A stretch of DNA of 64,000 bases from Alteromonas lipotrueiana (GTDB lineage: Bacteria > Pseudomonadota > Gammaproteobacteria > Enterobacterales > Alteromonadaceae). Under the pieces are notes generated by a model, which made no database searches, was not told the origin of the DNA, and saw only the letters and a list, made by a program, of their open reading frames with translations. Position 1 is the stretch's first letter, and each line of letters starts with the position of its first letter. Shown here piece after piece: positions 7,078-16,077 of this stretch. The position numbers and the translations under genes were made by a program. Where the stretch lies: NCBI RefSeq assembly GCF_019249245.1, contig NZ_JAESDK010000012.1:1-64000 (forward strand). The letters run 5' to 3'.

Positions 7078-7185
7078 TCATAACTTCTACTTAAAGGGCA
7101 GTAACACAGCGGCGAAAATGGCGAAGCCGCCGCAGTGTTACTGTCCCAGCGCGGCACTGCGCGCGTTTTAAAGTTTTTGTTATGT
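7078..7185 (-). repeat. attC site D (end of cassette 4)
   Basis: 108 bp between boxes GTTATGA and ACATAAC (minus-strand sense). Arms CAGTAACAC (7099-7107) and GTGTTACTG (7135-7143) are perfect complements, continued by GCGGC/GCCGC. The central GGCGAAAATGGCG is shared with site B, so the two attC sites come from one related family. Confidence 0.87.
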
Positions 7186-7188
7186 TTT

Positions 7189-7599
7189 TCACAATTTATC
7201 TAATACTGCCACTATTAGAGATGCCAAGGAAATAGTAACTGCAGCAAAAGATGCTATTAGTGTAAATCGCGTTTTATTGTTTTGATGCCTTAAATCTGAA
7301 ACAACCGAGCTTAGATATGGAAAGTGTATGCAATGCATATCCCCACCTACCTTTAATGCAAAGAGGGATACCTTTGATTTATCTGAAGTTTCATAAGAGT
7401 ATCTATTGCCAATATCGTAATACAATCGACCGAATATAATGTCTCCGTTAGTATCGAAATTTTCAGCAACTTTGCGGCAATCTATAGAAATGTAAATTTT
7501 GCTAGATCTAATATTTTCATGGAGATCATAGCGGCAGAATTCATCAAAGTATTCGTCGTGAATAAATTTTAGTATTTCCAAATCCGTTGGGTATTTCAT
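7189..7599 (-). CDS. cassette 4: unknown protein with C-terminal membrane anchor
   Basis: 136 residues beginning MKYPTDLEILKFIHDEYFDEF. The first 105 residues are soluble and charged; residues about 110-133 form one hydrophobic helix (TLIASFAAVTISLASLIVAV), so the product is probably a tail-anchored inner-membrane protein. I recognise no family. I prefer the ATG at 7599 to the GTG just before it; AGAGG lies about 12 bases upstream. The stop falls four bases before the ACATAAC box of attC D. Confidence 0.65.
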   Translation of the reverse strand: MKYPTDLEILKFIHDEYFDEFCRYDLHENIRSSKIYISIDCRKVAENFDTNGDIIFGRLYYDIGNRYSYETSDKSKVSLFALKVGGDMHCIHFPYLSSVVSDLRHQNNKTRFTLIASFAAVTISLASLIVAVLDKL

Positions 7600-7637
7600 C
7601 ACTCAATAAAGCCTCTGAATTCAATAAGAAACATAAC

Positions 7638-8379
7638 AATTTAATATAGCGCGGTTTGCGCGTTTTTCTGCCAACGCTTCGCTCGTTTTGATACTTCCAC
7701 TATTAATACCAAACTAGCTATCATATTGCTATATAAAGGAAAGCAGGCAACCTAGATAAAGTGCTAAAGAGAAAAACGAGCGATTGGGTCGTTTTCCTGA
7801 ATATGGGAGCGACGCAGCTTATTGTGATAAATAATTAGCCTCGCTTACTAATACGCTCATGTCGTTGCTCACTCGTTATGTCACTTAAATGCAATGAGCC
7901 AACGACCGTTATACGTACAGAGCTGCCCCCCGCGCGATGTTGTATCCCCGTCCGCTTCTGGCACTTTGGAGACCCTCGCCTTCGAAATGGGACGGTTTGA
8001 AAATGGCATAATCGATAACGTGGCCGGTCTATCATACTTTCACCCCATTACATCAGCTGGCAATATTTTCTACTCGAAAGCATACTCAATCAGCCTAAGG
8101 CAGGCCCCATCAAAGTAAGATTCTTCGGCAGCGGCAAGTGACGTAATAAAAATCCAAACCGGCTCGCTCGTTTCAGTCATATTTTGCTTTGGGGAGTACT
8201 CCTGTATTTTCTCCAAATAAAAAATATTTTAAATGAAACGGTAAATTCCTAACCTGTACCGGGTGATAGATTAATTTGACTGATACGCAAAATGTCAGAA
8301 CTGTATGATTGACTGTCATAACTGCCACATGTTTTGGGTGTATTATTGGAGCTACACTGGTTTTTTATAAGAATGATGC
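7638..8379. other. 742-bp region beyond the cassette array, no convincing gene
   Basis: The upstream boundary of cassette 4 is the ACATAAC box at 7631-7637, so an attC or attI should continue from here. The inverted repeat TCGCTCGTTTT (7679-7689) / AAAACGAGCGA (7773-7783) and a nearby GCGCGGTTTGCGCG palindrome might be a degenerate site, but a clean attC is not seen. Short open frames exist without ribosome binding sites. No integrase gene is present. The last 100 bases form the promoter region of the GlxA-type regulator. Confidence 0.4.
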
Positions 8380-9330
8380 ATGACTAAACCTATCTGCTTG
8401 CTTGCATATGACGGCATGGAGCTTTTGGATTTTGCCGGCCCACAATCCGCTCTTCACGAAGCTGCACAAGTATGTAGTGATAGCTATGAACTGAAGGTTA
8501 TCGGATTTAGCAAAGCGCCAGTTCAATGCGAAGCCGGGCTTCAGATAGTCCCCGCAATTGGTATCGATGAAGTAAAGCAGTGCCATACTTTGATAATCCC
8601 AGGGGGGCGTGGAGCTCGCAGAATAGCATTACCTTCAGTCCAGATGATGCGACTGAAATCATTAATGTCACGGTGCGAGCGGCTGGTAACAATCTGCACA
8701 GGGGTATATCTTGCGGCAGAAATAGGGTTACCGGACAATACACGAGTCGCTACACATTGGGCTTTTGCGCCCGACTTAAAAAAACAATACTCAAGCTTAG
8801 CGGTAGATAGTGAGAGCATCTTCGTACAGGACGGCAAATACTGGTCTTCAGCAGGGATAACATCTGGTATCGATTTAACCTTGCGTCTCATAGAAATTGA
8901 CTGCGGCCCGACAGTGGCTCATCACGTCGCTAAACACTTGGTAGTTTATTCAAAACGGTCCGGCAGCCAAAAACAGTATTCCAATGTGTTAGATATTCAA
9001 ACACCAAAATCAAATCGCATTGCTATCATTACCAACTGGGTAAAGGAGCATGTCAGTGAGACGATTACTGTTAAGCAGCTGTCCGAGGTTGCTTGCCTAA
9101 GTGAAAGGCAATGCCACCGCCTTTTTCTGAAAGAAACGGCCATGACGCCCGCCCGATTTGTCGAAAAATACCGAATGCAGTTAGCCAGTGACTTGTTAGC
9201 CACGACAGAAAAAGAAGTTAAGTCCATTGCTCTTGCGCTTGGTTTTAAGACCTACAACGGCTTTGCGCGCGCATTTGAAAGAAGCTTTGCAGTTTCACCT
9301 TTAAAGTATCGGCAATCTTTTTTCGCTTAA
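8380..9330 (+). CDS. GlxA-family AraC-type transcriptional regulator
   Basis: 316 residues in two parts. Residues about 1-170 are a DJ-1/PfpI-like domain (ICLLAYDGMELLDFAGP, then LIIPGGRGARR and VTICTGVYLAAEIGL), and residues about 210-316 are an AraC helix-turn-helix pair (VKQLSEVACLSERQCHRLF and VKSIALALGFKTYNGFARAF). This fusion defines GlxA-type activators, which sense small metabolites through the first domain. Targets are unknown; the adjacent downstream hydrolase gene, 119 bases away on the same strand, is a candidate. Confidence 0.9.
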   Translation: MTKPICLLAYDGMELLDFAGPQSALHEAAQVCSDSYELKVIGFSKAPVQCEAGLQIVPAIGIDEVKQCHTLIIPGGRGARRIALPSVQMMRLKSLMSRCERLVTICTGVYLAAEIGLPDNTRVATHWAFAPDLKKQYSSLAVDSESIFVQDGKYWSSAGITSGIDLTLRLIEIDCGPTVAHHVAKHLVVYSKRSGSQKQYSNVLDIQTPKSNRIAIITNWVKEHVSETITVKQLSEVACLSERQCHRLFLKETAMTPARFVEKYRMQLASDLLATTEKEVKSIALALGFKTYNGFARAFERSFAVSPLKYRQSFFA

Positions 9331-9348
9331 AATTAAGTGCAGTAAACC

Positions 9349-9453
9349 ATGCCAATATGGCTTATCTTCATGGAGCAACCAGCGCTGTTCAATGAATATA
9401 TCAACTTCTGCGGCGAAGCGGCCGCATCATACAACCTCAAGGACGAATCGTGA
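9349..9453 (+). CDS. possible 34-residue leader ORF coupled to the hydrolase gene
   Basis: An ATG at 9349 opens a 34-codon frame whose TGA overlaps the GTG start of the next gene (GTGA). An internal ATG at 9370 is an alternative start. The overlap would allow translational coupling. The peptide is not recognised and no strong ribosome binding site is seen, so this may be chance. Confidence 0.25.
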   Translation: MPIWLIFMEQPALFNEYINFCGEAAASYNLKDES

Positions 9454-10571
9454 ACCTTCTAAAAGTATCCCTTGTAGTCACCTGTTTTCTATCTGCAAAT
9501 GTTAGTGCGGTCAAAAGGTTTACCTATGTAAACAATGAGATTAAAGCGTTTATAGAGGAAAACGACATTCCGGCCCTCACCGTGGGGGTCATTATGGATA
9601 ATGAGATACAGTATAAGCGTGCATTTGGCACGTACAGCAGAAAAGATCCTCGACCTATGTCACTGGATAGCTTGTTTCAGATAGGCTCTCAATCGAAGGT
9701 ATTAACCAGTTATATTACTCTCGCTGCTGTGGAAAAAGAGATTGTAGGACTGGATGATAATTTGGATGCTTTACTTCCCGGGCTATTCTTATCTATCGAT
9801 AAAGAAGCATTAAAATCAATTAAAATTGACTCGCTATTAAGTCACCGCTCGGGACTTCCTAACTACCCTGCCAACGTTTCGCGAACTGACGGTGACGCTA
9901 TGGAAGGAGGCTACAGCGAGACAGAGTTTCTGACTGCGCTTAAGTCGATGACTTTGAGCTTTACGCCTGGAAGTAATTTTTCATATTCCAATTTTAACTA
10001 CGCCCTTCTTGGCTACATACTCACTAAAAAAACAGGTAAAACATTCGATACCCTGGTCTCAGAATATGTCCACGATGAACTTGGTATAAGCGACATCTAT
10101 ACACAGATTGCAGCTGGAAATGCTGACCTTATAACGCCTTACAGGAAAGACAACCGGATAATTGCTACGAGGCCTTGGAATATGGGGCTACTTAGCCCGC
10201 ATGGCGGCTTATATGCTTCTACAGATGCGCTGTTACAACTAATGAAATTACAAATGGCGGCGTACGATGATTTTCTTAACAATGGCCAGGCCTCGCCATT
10301 AGTTTCTACTCAAACAAGCTATGCAACCCAGCTTTATCCAGGCCTCAATTATGGCTATGGAATGTTTGAAGCAACAGAAGAGCTAGGTTTATACCCTGAG
10401 ACTGTGATGTGGCATGGGGGCGATCTGGATGGCTATGGGTGTGAGTATATTTTCGCCCCTGATGCTGATGTTGGAATTGTGCTTTTAACCTCCAGCGGAG
10501 GGAAAGAATTTGTGTTGCTAGCAAGAAAGATAATGAGTCATTTGCTTGATAACAAAGCGTCGTTGCAATAA
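9450..10571 (+). CDS. exported serine hydrolase, class C beta-lactamase/penicillin-binding fold
   Basis: 373 residues with an N-terminal signal sequence ending near VSA (residue 20). The active-site set of the beta-lactamase family is complete: Ser80-Gln-Ser-Lys83 (SxxK), Tyr179-Ser-Asn181 (YxN) in FSYSNFNY, and WHGGDLDGY in place of the KTG box. Such proteins act as periplasmic esterases, D-amino-acid peptidases or beta-lactamases; HGG instead of KTG favours an esterase/peptidase. The start is a GTG with AAGGA six bases upstream. It follows the GlxA-type regulator on the same strand. Confidence 0.85.
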   Translation: MNLLKVSLVVTCFLSANVSAVKRFTYVNNEIKAFIEENDIPALTVGVIMDNEIQYKRAFGTYSRKDPRPMSLDSLFQIGSQSKVLTSYITLAAVEKEIVGLDDNLDALLPGLFLSIDKEALKSIKIDSLLSHRSGLPNYPANVSRTDGDAMEGGYSETEFLTALKSMTLSFTPGSNFSYSNFNYALLGYILTKKTGKTFDTLVSEYVHDELGISDIYTQIAAGNADLITPYRKDNRIIATRPWNMGLLSPHGGLYASTDALLQLMKLQMAAYDDFLNNGQASPLVSTQTSYATQLYPGLNYGYGMFEATEELGLYPETVMWHGGDLDGYGCEYIFAPDADVGIVLLTSSGGKEFVLLARKIMSHLLDNKASLQ

Positions 10572-10867
10572 AGAATCTTAATAAAACCAGTGTTTAATTA
10601 CAATACTTGCTGAATTTGCATTGTGCGTGGTCCCTCTCTCAGATCGTTAGTCAGTAAATATGGACTATATCCCTCCAGCTCTTATAGACAAGCAGCGAAC
10701 GGTCCAAGATAAGACCATCTGCTTTAACTCGAGTTGTAATTTATGTAATTCGAAGTAACTCAGCTTAATTACCATTGCGAGAGAACATGCCAGCATTGAG
10801 CTTTTATAGTGAGAGAAACTGTGGGATTATTAAGCCTGACGTTGAAGGAATGTGATGGAAGACAGGT
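10572..10867. other. intergenic region without recognised content
   Basis: 296 bases between the serine hydrolase and the next small frame. I see no clear terminator, RNA gene or repeat. Confidence 0.4.
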
Positions 10868-11248
10868 ATGGTGCTTAGGGAGTTCGTGCAGTTTTTGACA
10901 GTTGTTTTTTTCACTTCAATTGTGCTTTTTTCCAGCTTGGTCTTCGCAGATAGGATTGAATTGAGTACTCAGCAATCAGTATATCAGCTTGAAGATGTGC
11001 AGGTAGAGGTCGAAGGGTTTATAGTACAAACGTCTCAGGCTAGTCTTTTCCGTCATCTGCTTCAACAACCCCTGTGGATTAGTTTTCTTATAATCGGTGA
11101 ATATCTTGCCTCGCGCAAAGCTGACGCTAATTTTTATTGTGAGCCTATTAAGTATCATTGGTTTGAATTGTTAACTATCTCAAGTTATAGAGTAAGCCAA
11201 TGGAAGGAAAGTAACAGCCAGTATCGCCAACTTGCTATTGCGGATTAG
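10868..11248 (+). CDS. hypothetical protein, possibly exported
   Basis: 126 residues starting with a hydrophobic stretch that ends in SSLVFADR, compatible with a signal peptide cut after Ala. The rest has no motif I recognise and no repeats. The start ATG lacks a clear ribosome binding site. It lies 60 bases before the S41 peptidase gene on the same strand and could be a decayed or lineage-specific gene. Coding status is uncertain. Confidence 0.35.
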   Translation: MVLREFVQFLTVVFFTSIVLFSSLVFADRIELSTQQSVYQLEDVQVEVEGFIVQTSQASLFRHLLQQPLWISFLIIGEYLASRKADANFYCEPIKYHWFELLTISSYRVSQWKESNSQYRQLAIAD

Positions 11249-11307
11249 TTTCTCTTTTAAAAATCGCTTTAAATCCAAATCTAGATTTTTATTACAAGAG
11301 AAATATT

Positions 11308-12273
11308 ATGAACAATGTTGTTTTTCGATGGTCTCTGATGGCTGTCAGCTTTTGCTTTCTTTTATTTAGCTCCCTACCCCTTAGCGCTAACAAGCTATCC
11401 GAAAAAGATGTAACGGGATTGATAAATCAAACTTTAGCGGTATTTTCAGCAAACTATATTGATGTTGCTGCTACCCCTTACGTAGTTTCAGTAATCAATG
11501 AACGGTTAAAGCAAGGAGCGTATAAAGAAGTCACTACACTGAAGGATTTTGCAAAAGTAATTGGACGTGATATACGCAACATCTCTGGTGATGTTCACTT
11601 GAGCCTTATGTTGCAAAACCCTAATGAGCCACTAACCCATATCCTTCCTCCAAAAGACGGGCGACTTTCATATAACCATGCTTTTGAAGAAGTGAAGTAC
11701 CTTCACAATAATATCGGATATCTGAAATTTAATAAATTCCACTCTTCGGATGAAGCACTTAAAACCGCTGATACTGCCTTCGCATTTCTGCGCAGTAGTG
11801 ACGGGTTAATTATAGATATGCGGGACACTGTTGGAGGCTCACCTTATCTCGTTCGGCATATGCTGAGCTATTTTATTGAAAGTGGCACAGTGCTTTGGTC
11901 AGTAGAGACAAATGACCAAAGTCATAATGAAGTCATTAAAGTTGATACTACACCTATCCACAAGCGTTTCCTCAACGATTATCCGGTTTGGCTGCTAACT
12001 AGCAATTCAACAGCTAGCGCATCAGAACTGTTCGCAGGGGTTTTACAAGACTATGGAAAAGCAAAAGTAATTGGAAGTGTGACCGCTGGTGCCGGATATT
12101 ACGTCGGCGTAAGGAGAATAACCGATGAGCTTACTTTTCGGATTTCATTGGCTAAACCTTTACTACCAAATTCCAGTGAGAACTGGGAAAAAGTCGGTAT
12201 AAAACCTGATATTGAGGTTGAATATGTGGATGCGTTTGATATCGCTTTACTTGATGCAATAAGAGCCAGATAG
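11308..12273 (+). CDS. exported S41-family (C-terminal processing peptidase-like) protein
   Basis: 321 residues with a signal sequence ending near SANK (residue 29). Residues about 30-120 resemble the helical N-terminal domain of interphotoreceptor retinoid-binding protein-like S41 members (QTLAVFSANYID, then ISGDVHLSL). The catalytic half has GYLKFNKF, LIIDMRDTVGGSPY and TSNSTASASELFAG, in which Ser237 is the likely nucleophile. No PDZ domain is present, as in IRBP-like members. The substrate is unknown. A ribosome binding site (AAGAGAAA) precedes the ATG, and a strong terminator follows. Confidence 0.83.
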   Translation: MNNVVFRWSLMAVSFCFLLFSSLPLSANKLSEKDVTGLINQTLAVFSANYIDVAATPYVVSVINERLKQGAYKEVTTLKDFAKVIGRDIRNISGDVHLSLMLQNPNEPLTHILPPKDGRLSYNHAFEEVKYLHNNIGYLKFNKFHSSDEALKTADTAFAFLRSSDGLIIDMRDTVGGSPYLVRHMLSYFIESGTVLWSVETNDQSHNEVIKVDTTPIHKRFLNDYPVWLLTSNSTASASELFAGVLQDYGKAKVIGSVTAGAGYYVGVRRITDELTFRISLAKPLLPNSSENWEKVGIKPDIEVEYVDAFDIALLDAIRAR

Positions 12274-12281
12274 ATTTTTAC

Positions 12282-12310
12282 AATAGCCCAAGAGATTCTC
12301 TTGGGCTATT
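12282..12310 (+). terminator. terminator of the S41 peptidase gene
   Basis: AATAGCCCAAGAGA (12282-12295) and TCTCTTGGGCTATT (12297-12310) are perfect 14-base arms, followed by a short T-rich tail (TTTAAT). Confidence 0.8.
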
Positions 12311-12596
12311 TAATGTCCGAATTAAAGTCTGTAATACATTCAACATCATTCGTTAAAAGCTTTTGACTAGACCGTTAACAAATTACTCATTGCTACCATC
12401 ATTTTTTCATGGTGCTAATGTCCGGTATACGTACGTAACAGCCGTTGAAAGGTTGAGACGTGAGCCGCCGCTATCGACATGCAACGGCCCCTGCCGAACC
12501 CCAGAACTTCAAGGGAAAGCGTTGCTTGGGTCATAGTATCGTGCCTGCATATAAACTGTACCCTTTCATCGAATTTCCTGGAAGAGAAATAAAAAA

Positions 12597-12614
12597 GCCC
12601 ACTATATAGTGGGC
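12597..12614 (-). terminator. terminator of gcvP
   Basis: GCCCACTA (12597-12604) and TAGTGGGC (12607-12614) pair around TA. On the minus strand the stem is followed by six T residues. Confidence 0.85.
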
Positions 12615-12656
12615 CTTCGGTTTTAAACGGCGTATTTCATGGGAACACCATTAACC

Positions 12657-15554
12657 TCATTCTTCCCGATACATATCTATCGCGGGGCAAGAACACATGA
12701 GATTGCGGTCGCCGTAGACATCATCGATACGGTTTACGCTGGGCCAGAACTTATTGCGGGCTACAGCGGCTACCGGGTACGCGGCTAATTGACGGTCGTA
12801 GCTGCGGTTCCAGTCGCTGTCGCAAATATCGGCCAGGGTATGCGGTGCATTGTGCAGTGGATTGTCGGTCGCATCCCACTCGCCACTTTCTACCTTTGCG
12901 ATTTCTTGGCGAATGCTGATCATGGCCTCTACAAAACGGTCAAGCTCGTACTTGGCTTCTGACTCAGTAGGTTCGATCATCAGCGTACCAGCCACCGGGA
13001 AGCTCATGGTTGGTGCATGGAAGCCGTAGTCGTTCAGGCGTTTAGCAATATCCATTTCACTCACACCACTGCCATCTTTTAACGGACGCAGATCGATAAT
13101 ACATTCGTGTGCTACGCGGCCATTGCGGCCTTTGTATAACACATCAAAGTGACCTTCGAGCTGTTTGGCAACATAGTTGGCATTCAAGATAGCGACCTGC
13201 GTAGCTTTGCGTAAGCCTGCGGCGCCCATCATTTTAATGTACATGTAGCTAATTGGCAGAATAGATGCACTGCCCCATGGTGCAGCCGATACCGCGCCGC
13301 AATCCTTACCTGCATTTTCAATATCGATGACGGTGTGGTTGGGTAAAAATGGTGCCAGGTGAGATTTCACGCCAATGGGTCCCATGCCCGGACCACCACC
13401 GCCATGCGGGATACAAAAGGTTTTGTGCAGGTTAAGATGCGATACATCTGAACCGATAAAGCCAGGAGCGGTAACACCGACCTGTGCGTTCATATTGGCG
13501 CCATCCATATACACCTGACCGCCATACTGATGCACAATCTCGCACATTTCGCGTGCGGTTTCTTCGTAAACGCCGTGGGTAGACGGGTACGTGATCATGG
13601 CGCAGGATAAATTATCGCCAACCTCTTCGGCTTTGGCGCGCAAATCTTTAAGATCGACGTTGCCGTTCTTATCACAATTGACCACCACCACTTTTAAGCT
13701 AACCATTTGCGCTGAGGCGGGGTTGGTGCCGTGGGCAGAGCTTGGAATAAGGCACACATTGCGGTGTCCTTCACCGCGGCTTTCATGATAGCGCTGAATC
13801 GCCAGCAATCCGGCGTATTCGCCCTGGGCTCCCGAGTTTGGCTGCATCGACATGGCATCATAGCCGGTGATGCTGATAAGCCATTCGGCCAGCTCAGAAA
13901 TCATTTCATGATAACCTTTAGCCTGATCCAGAGGCGCAAACGGGTGCAACTGCCCAAACTCTGGCCAGGTAACCGGAATCATCTCGGCGGTGGCGTTAAG
14001 TTTCATCGTGCACGAACCTAACGAAATCATTGAATGATTAAGCGCCAAATCTTTATTTTCTAAAGATTTTATATAACGCAGCATTTCAGTTTCTGAATGA
14101 TACTGATTAAACACTTCGTGGGTTAAAATATCACTGGTACGTACTAATTCAGCTGGAATAGACTGCATATTGTTAGTGGTCACTTCGCTGTCAAGCTTCT
14201 CGACCTGCAGACCATGCCCTTCCCCCAGCAATACATCAAACAATGCCTGAACATCGTCACGGGTGGTGGTTTCGTCAAAGGCGATACCTACCGCATTGTC
14301 TAAATCAGCACGCAAATTAAGACCTTTGTCGTAGGCCCGTTGTAAAATCTGGTCTTTCTCATCGGTTAATACGGTAAGGGTATCAAACCAGGTAGCATGC
14401 TTAAGTGCCATGCCTTTTTGCTTTAAGCCAGTGGCAGTGATATCGGCTAAACGATGAATACGCCCAGCGATGGTTTTAAGCCCTTTTGGACCATGATACA
14501 CCGCATAAAACGAGGCCATATTGGCCAGCAATACCTGTGCTGTACAGATATTCGAGTTCGCTTTTTCACGACGAATGTGCTGCTCACGAGTTTGCAGCGC
14601 CATGCGCAGTGCCGGACGCCCGCGGGTGTCTTTACTTACCCCGATAATACGGCCCGGTAACGAACGCTTGTAGCTGTCGCGGGTGGCAAAAAAGGCAGCG
14701 TGTGGACCGCCATAACCCATAGGCACCCCAAAACGCTGGGCACTGCCTAAGGCCACATCAGCACCCAACTCGCCGGGCGACTTCAACATCACCAGACTCA
14801 TTAAATCGGCTGCTACCGCCACAATGCCTTTTTTAGCCTGTACCGCGCTGACGATATCGCGGATATCGGTGACTTCACCCGTGCTTGACGGATACTGTAA
14901 CAATGCACCAAACACATCGTGATCGGCTGCTTCTGCTGCAGGTCCACTGACAATACCAAAACCAAACATCTCGGCGCGGGTTTCTACCACATCACGGGTT
15001 TGCGGATGCACATCATCGGCGATAAAGAACAGGTTCGCTTTTTTGTTTTTCGATACGCGCTTGGCCAAAGCCATAGCTTCAGCAGCGGCTGTGCCTTCGT
15101 CTAACAGAGACGCCGAGGCCAGCTCAAGCCCGGTCAAATCGATAGTCACCTGCTGAAAGTTCAGAATCGCTTCTAAACGCCCCTGAGCAATTTCTGGCTG
15201 ATACGGGGTGTAGGCAGTATACCAACCTGGATTTTCCAGCACATTGCGCAAAATAACGTTGGGAACATGGGTGTCGTAATAACCCATACCAATAAACGAA
15301 CGATTGATTTTATTTTTAGCCGCAACTTTTTTTAGTTCGCTCAGGGCATCAACTTCAGTTGCGCCTGCACCGGTTTCAATTGGCTTATCCAGCTCAATTC
15401 CGGCAGGTACGGTTTGCTGGGTTAAGTCTTCCAGCGATTCGGCATTGATGCTTTGCAGCATTTCGTTAATTTCATCTTCGCCCGGGCCAATGTGGCGACG
15501 TACAAAGGCATCTTTTTGCTCTAGCTGAGCCAGCGTAATAGAGGTGTCTGTCAT
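12657..15554 (-). CDS. gcvP: glycine dehydrogenase (aminomethyl-transferring), P protein
   Basis: 965 residues, the usual length of the single-chain P protein. It decarboxylates glycine with pyridoxal phosphate and passes the aminomethyl group to lipoylated H protein. The PLP lysine is in [14 protein letters not shown] (around residue 710), with [10 protein letters not shown] upstream. The N-terminal [10 protein letters not shown] and the middle [15 protein letters not shown] are typical. It is the last gene of gcvT-gcvH-gcvP, with a hairpin terminator between it and gcvH, so it may be expressed at a lower level or from its own promoter. Confidence 0.98.
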   Translation of the reverse strand: MTDTSITLAQLEQKDAFVRRHIGPGEDEINEMLQSINAESLEDLTQQTVPAGIELDKPIETGAGATEVDALSELKKVAAKNKINRSFIGMGYYDTHVPNVILRNVLENPGWYTAYTPYQPEIAQGRLEAILNFQQVTIDLTGLELASASLLDEGTAAAEAMALAKRVSKNKKANLFFIADDVHPQTRDVVETRAEMFGFGIVSGPAAEAADHDVFGALLQYPSSTGEVTDIRDIVSAVQAKKGIVAVAADLMSLVMLKSPGELGADVALGSAQRFGVPMGYGGPHAAFFATRDSYKRSLPGRIIGVSKDTRGRPALRMALQTREQHIRREKANSNICTAQVLLANMASFYAVYHGPKGLKTIAGRIHRLADITATGLKQKGMALKHATWFDTLTVLTDEKDQILQRAYDKGLNLRADLDNAVGIAFDETTTRDDVQALFDVLLGEGHGLQVEKLDSEVTTNNMQSIPAELVRTSDILTHEVFNQYHSETEMLRYIKSLENKDLALNHSMISLGSCTMKLNATAEMIPVTWPEFGQLHPFAPLDQAKGYHEMISELAEWLISITGYDAMSMQPNSGAQGEYAGLLAIQRYHESRGEGHRNVCLIPSSAHGTNPASAQMVSLKVVVVNCDKNGNVDLKDLRAKAEEVGDNLSCAMITYPSTHGVYEETAREMCEIVHQYGGQVYMDGANMNAQVGVTAPGFIGSDVSHLNLHKTFCIPHGGGGPGMGPIGVKSHLAPFLPNHTVIDIENAGKDCGAVSAAPWGSASILPISYMYIKMMGAAGLRKATQVAILNANYVAKQLEGHFDVLYKGRNGRVAHECIIDLRPLKDGSGVSEMDIAKRLNDYGFHAPTMSFPVAGTLMIEPTESEAKYELDRFVEAMISIRQEIAKVESGEWDATDNPLHNAPHTLADICDSDWNRSYDRQLAAYPVAAVARNKFWPSVNRIDDVYGDRNLMCSCPAIDMYREE

Positions 15555-15592
15555 AACAATTACTTAAGCATGTCCACTGGTGAGTGAAAGAA

Positions 15593-15620
15593 AAAAGGGG
15601 CGCTTGTGTCGGCCCCTTTT
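15593..15620 (-). terminator. intercistronic hairpin between gcvH and gcvP
   Basis: AAAAGGGGC (15593-15601) and GCCCCTTTT (15612-15620) form a 9-bp stem followed on the minus strand by a T-run, the form of an intrinsic terminator. It would reduce read-through from gcvTH into gcvP. Confidence 0.65.
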
Positions 15621-15660
15621 ACTTCATATTAATAATGACTACGCGAATTCTGGCGAAGAC

Positions 15661-16050
15661 TTATTCTTCGTCAATTGACGCCTTGTAGCCTTCTGCATTC
15701 ATCAGGCTTTCGACTTCGTTGGGATCATCGGCTTTAATTTTGAATAACCAGCCATCGCCATATGGGTCAGAGTTAACCAGCTCTGGCGAGTCTTCTAATT
15801 CTTCGTTTACGGCAATAATTTCGCCGGTAAGCGGCGTATAAACATCAGAAGCCGCTTTTACCGACTCGGCCACGGCAACATCGTCGCCGGTGCTGACCTT
15901 GTCGCCTTCATCAGGCAAGTCGACAAAAACCATGTCACCCAGTAGCTCCTGAGCATGCTCTGAGATGCCTACAGTGAAAACACCGTCACTTTCGGGGCGT
16001 ACCCATTCGTGAGTGGCGGCATAGCGTAAATCGTTTGGAATGTTGCTCAT
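15661..16050 (-). CDS. gcvH: glycine cleavage system H protein
   Basis: 129 residues, the normal size. It carries the lipoyl arm that shuttles the aminomethyl group between P, T and L proteins. The lipoylated residue is Lys65 in AESVKAASD. The start ATG is preceded by AGGATA, and the gene lies 27 bases after gcvT on the same strand. The C-terminal [15 protein letters not shown] is usual. The L protein needed to reoxidise it is probably shared with pyruvate dehydrogenase (lpdA at 43.3-44.8 kb). Confidence 0.97.
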   Translation of the reverse strand: MSNIPNDLRYAATHEWVRPESDGVFTVGISEHAQELLGDMVFVDLPDEGDKVSTGDDVAVAESVKAASDVYTPLTGEIIAVNEELEDSPELVNSDPYGDGWLFKIKADDPNEVESLMNAEGYKASIDEE

Positions 16051-16077
16051 AGTATATCCTGACGTGTAAATTGTTAG

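Larger units (their letters stand above)
5653..7636 (-). mobile_element. integron gene cassette array, four cassettes, no integrase gene in the window
   Basis: Read on the minus strand, four cassettes follow one another: 7636-7084, 7083-6677, 6676-6180 and 6179-5653. Each has one small gene followed by an attC site. The first six bases of each cassette are complementary to the outer box of its own attC: TTATGT with ACATAA, TTATGA with TCATAA, TTATAT with ATATAA, TTAGGT with ACCTAA. That pairing is the hallmark of cassettes that once existed as circles. No integrase gene lies on either side, so this is a cluster of attC sites lacking an integrase, or the distal part of a larger integron. Confidence 0.85.
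12274..12656. other. 383-bp convergent intergenic region
   Basis: It lies between the convergent S41 peptidase and gcvP genes and carries a terminator at each end (12282-12310 and 12597-12614). I see nothing in the 280 bases between them. It marks the border between the accessory region and the conserved core block. Confidence 0.5.

Noticed and set aside
5653..7636. The cassette genes as a conventional operon with REP-like spacers
   Set aside because: The spacers each have attC-type outer boxes that match the start of the same cassette, which REP elements would not show.
7894..8118. 74-codon plus-strand frame between the array and the GlxA-type regulator
   Set aside because: No ribosome binding site, no recognisable motif, and an overlapping frame on the other strand of similar length. 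Probably non-coding.
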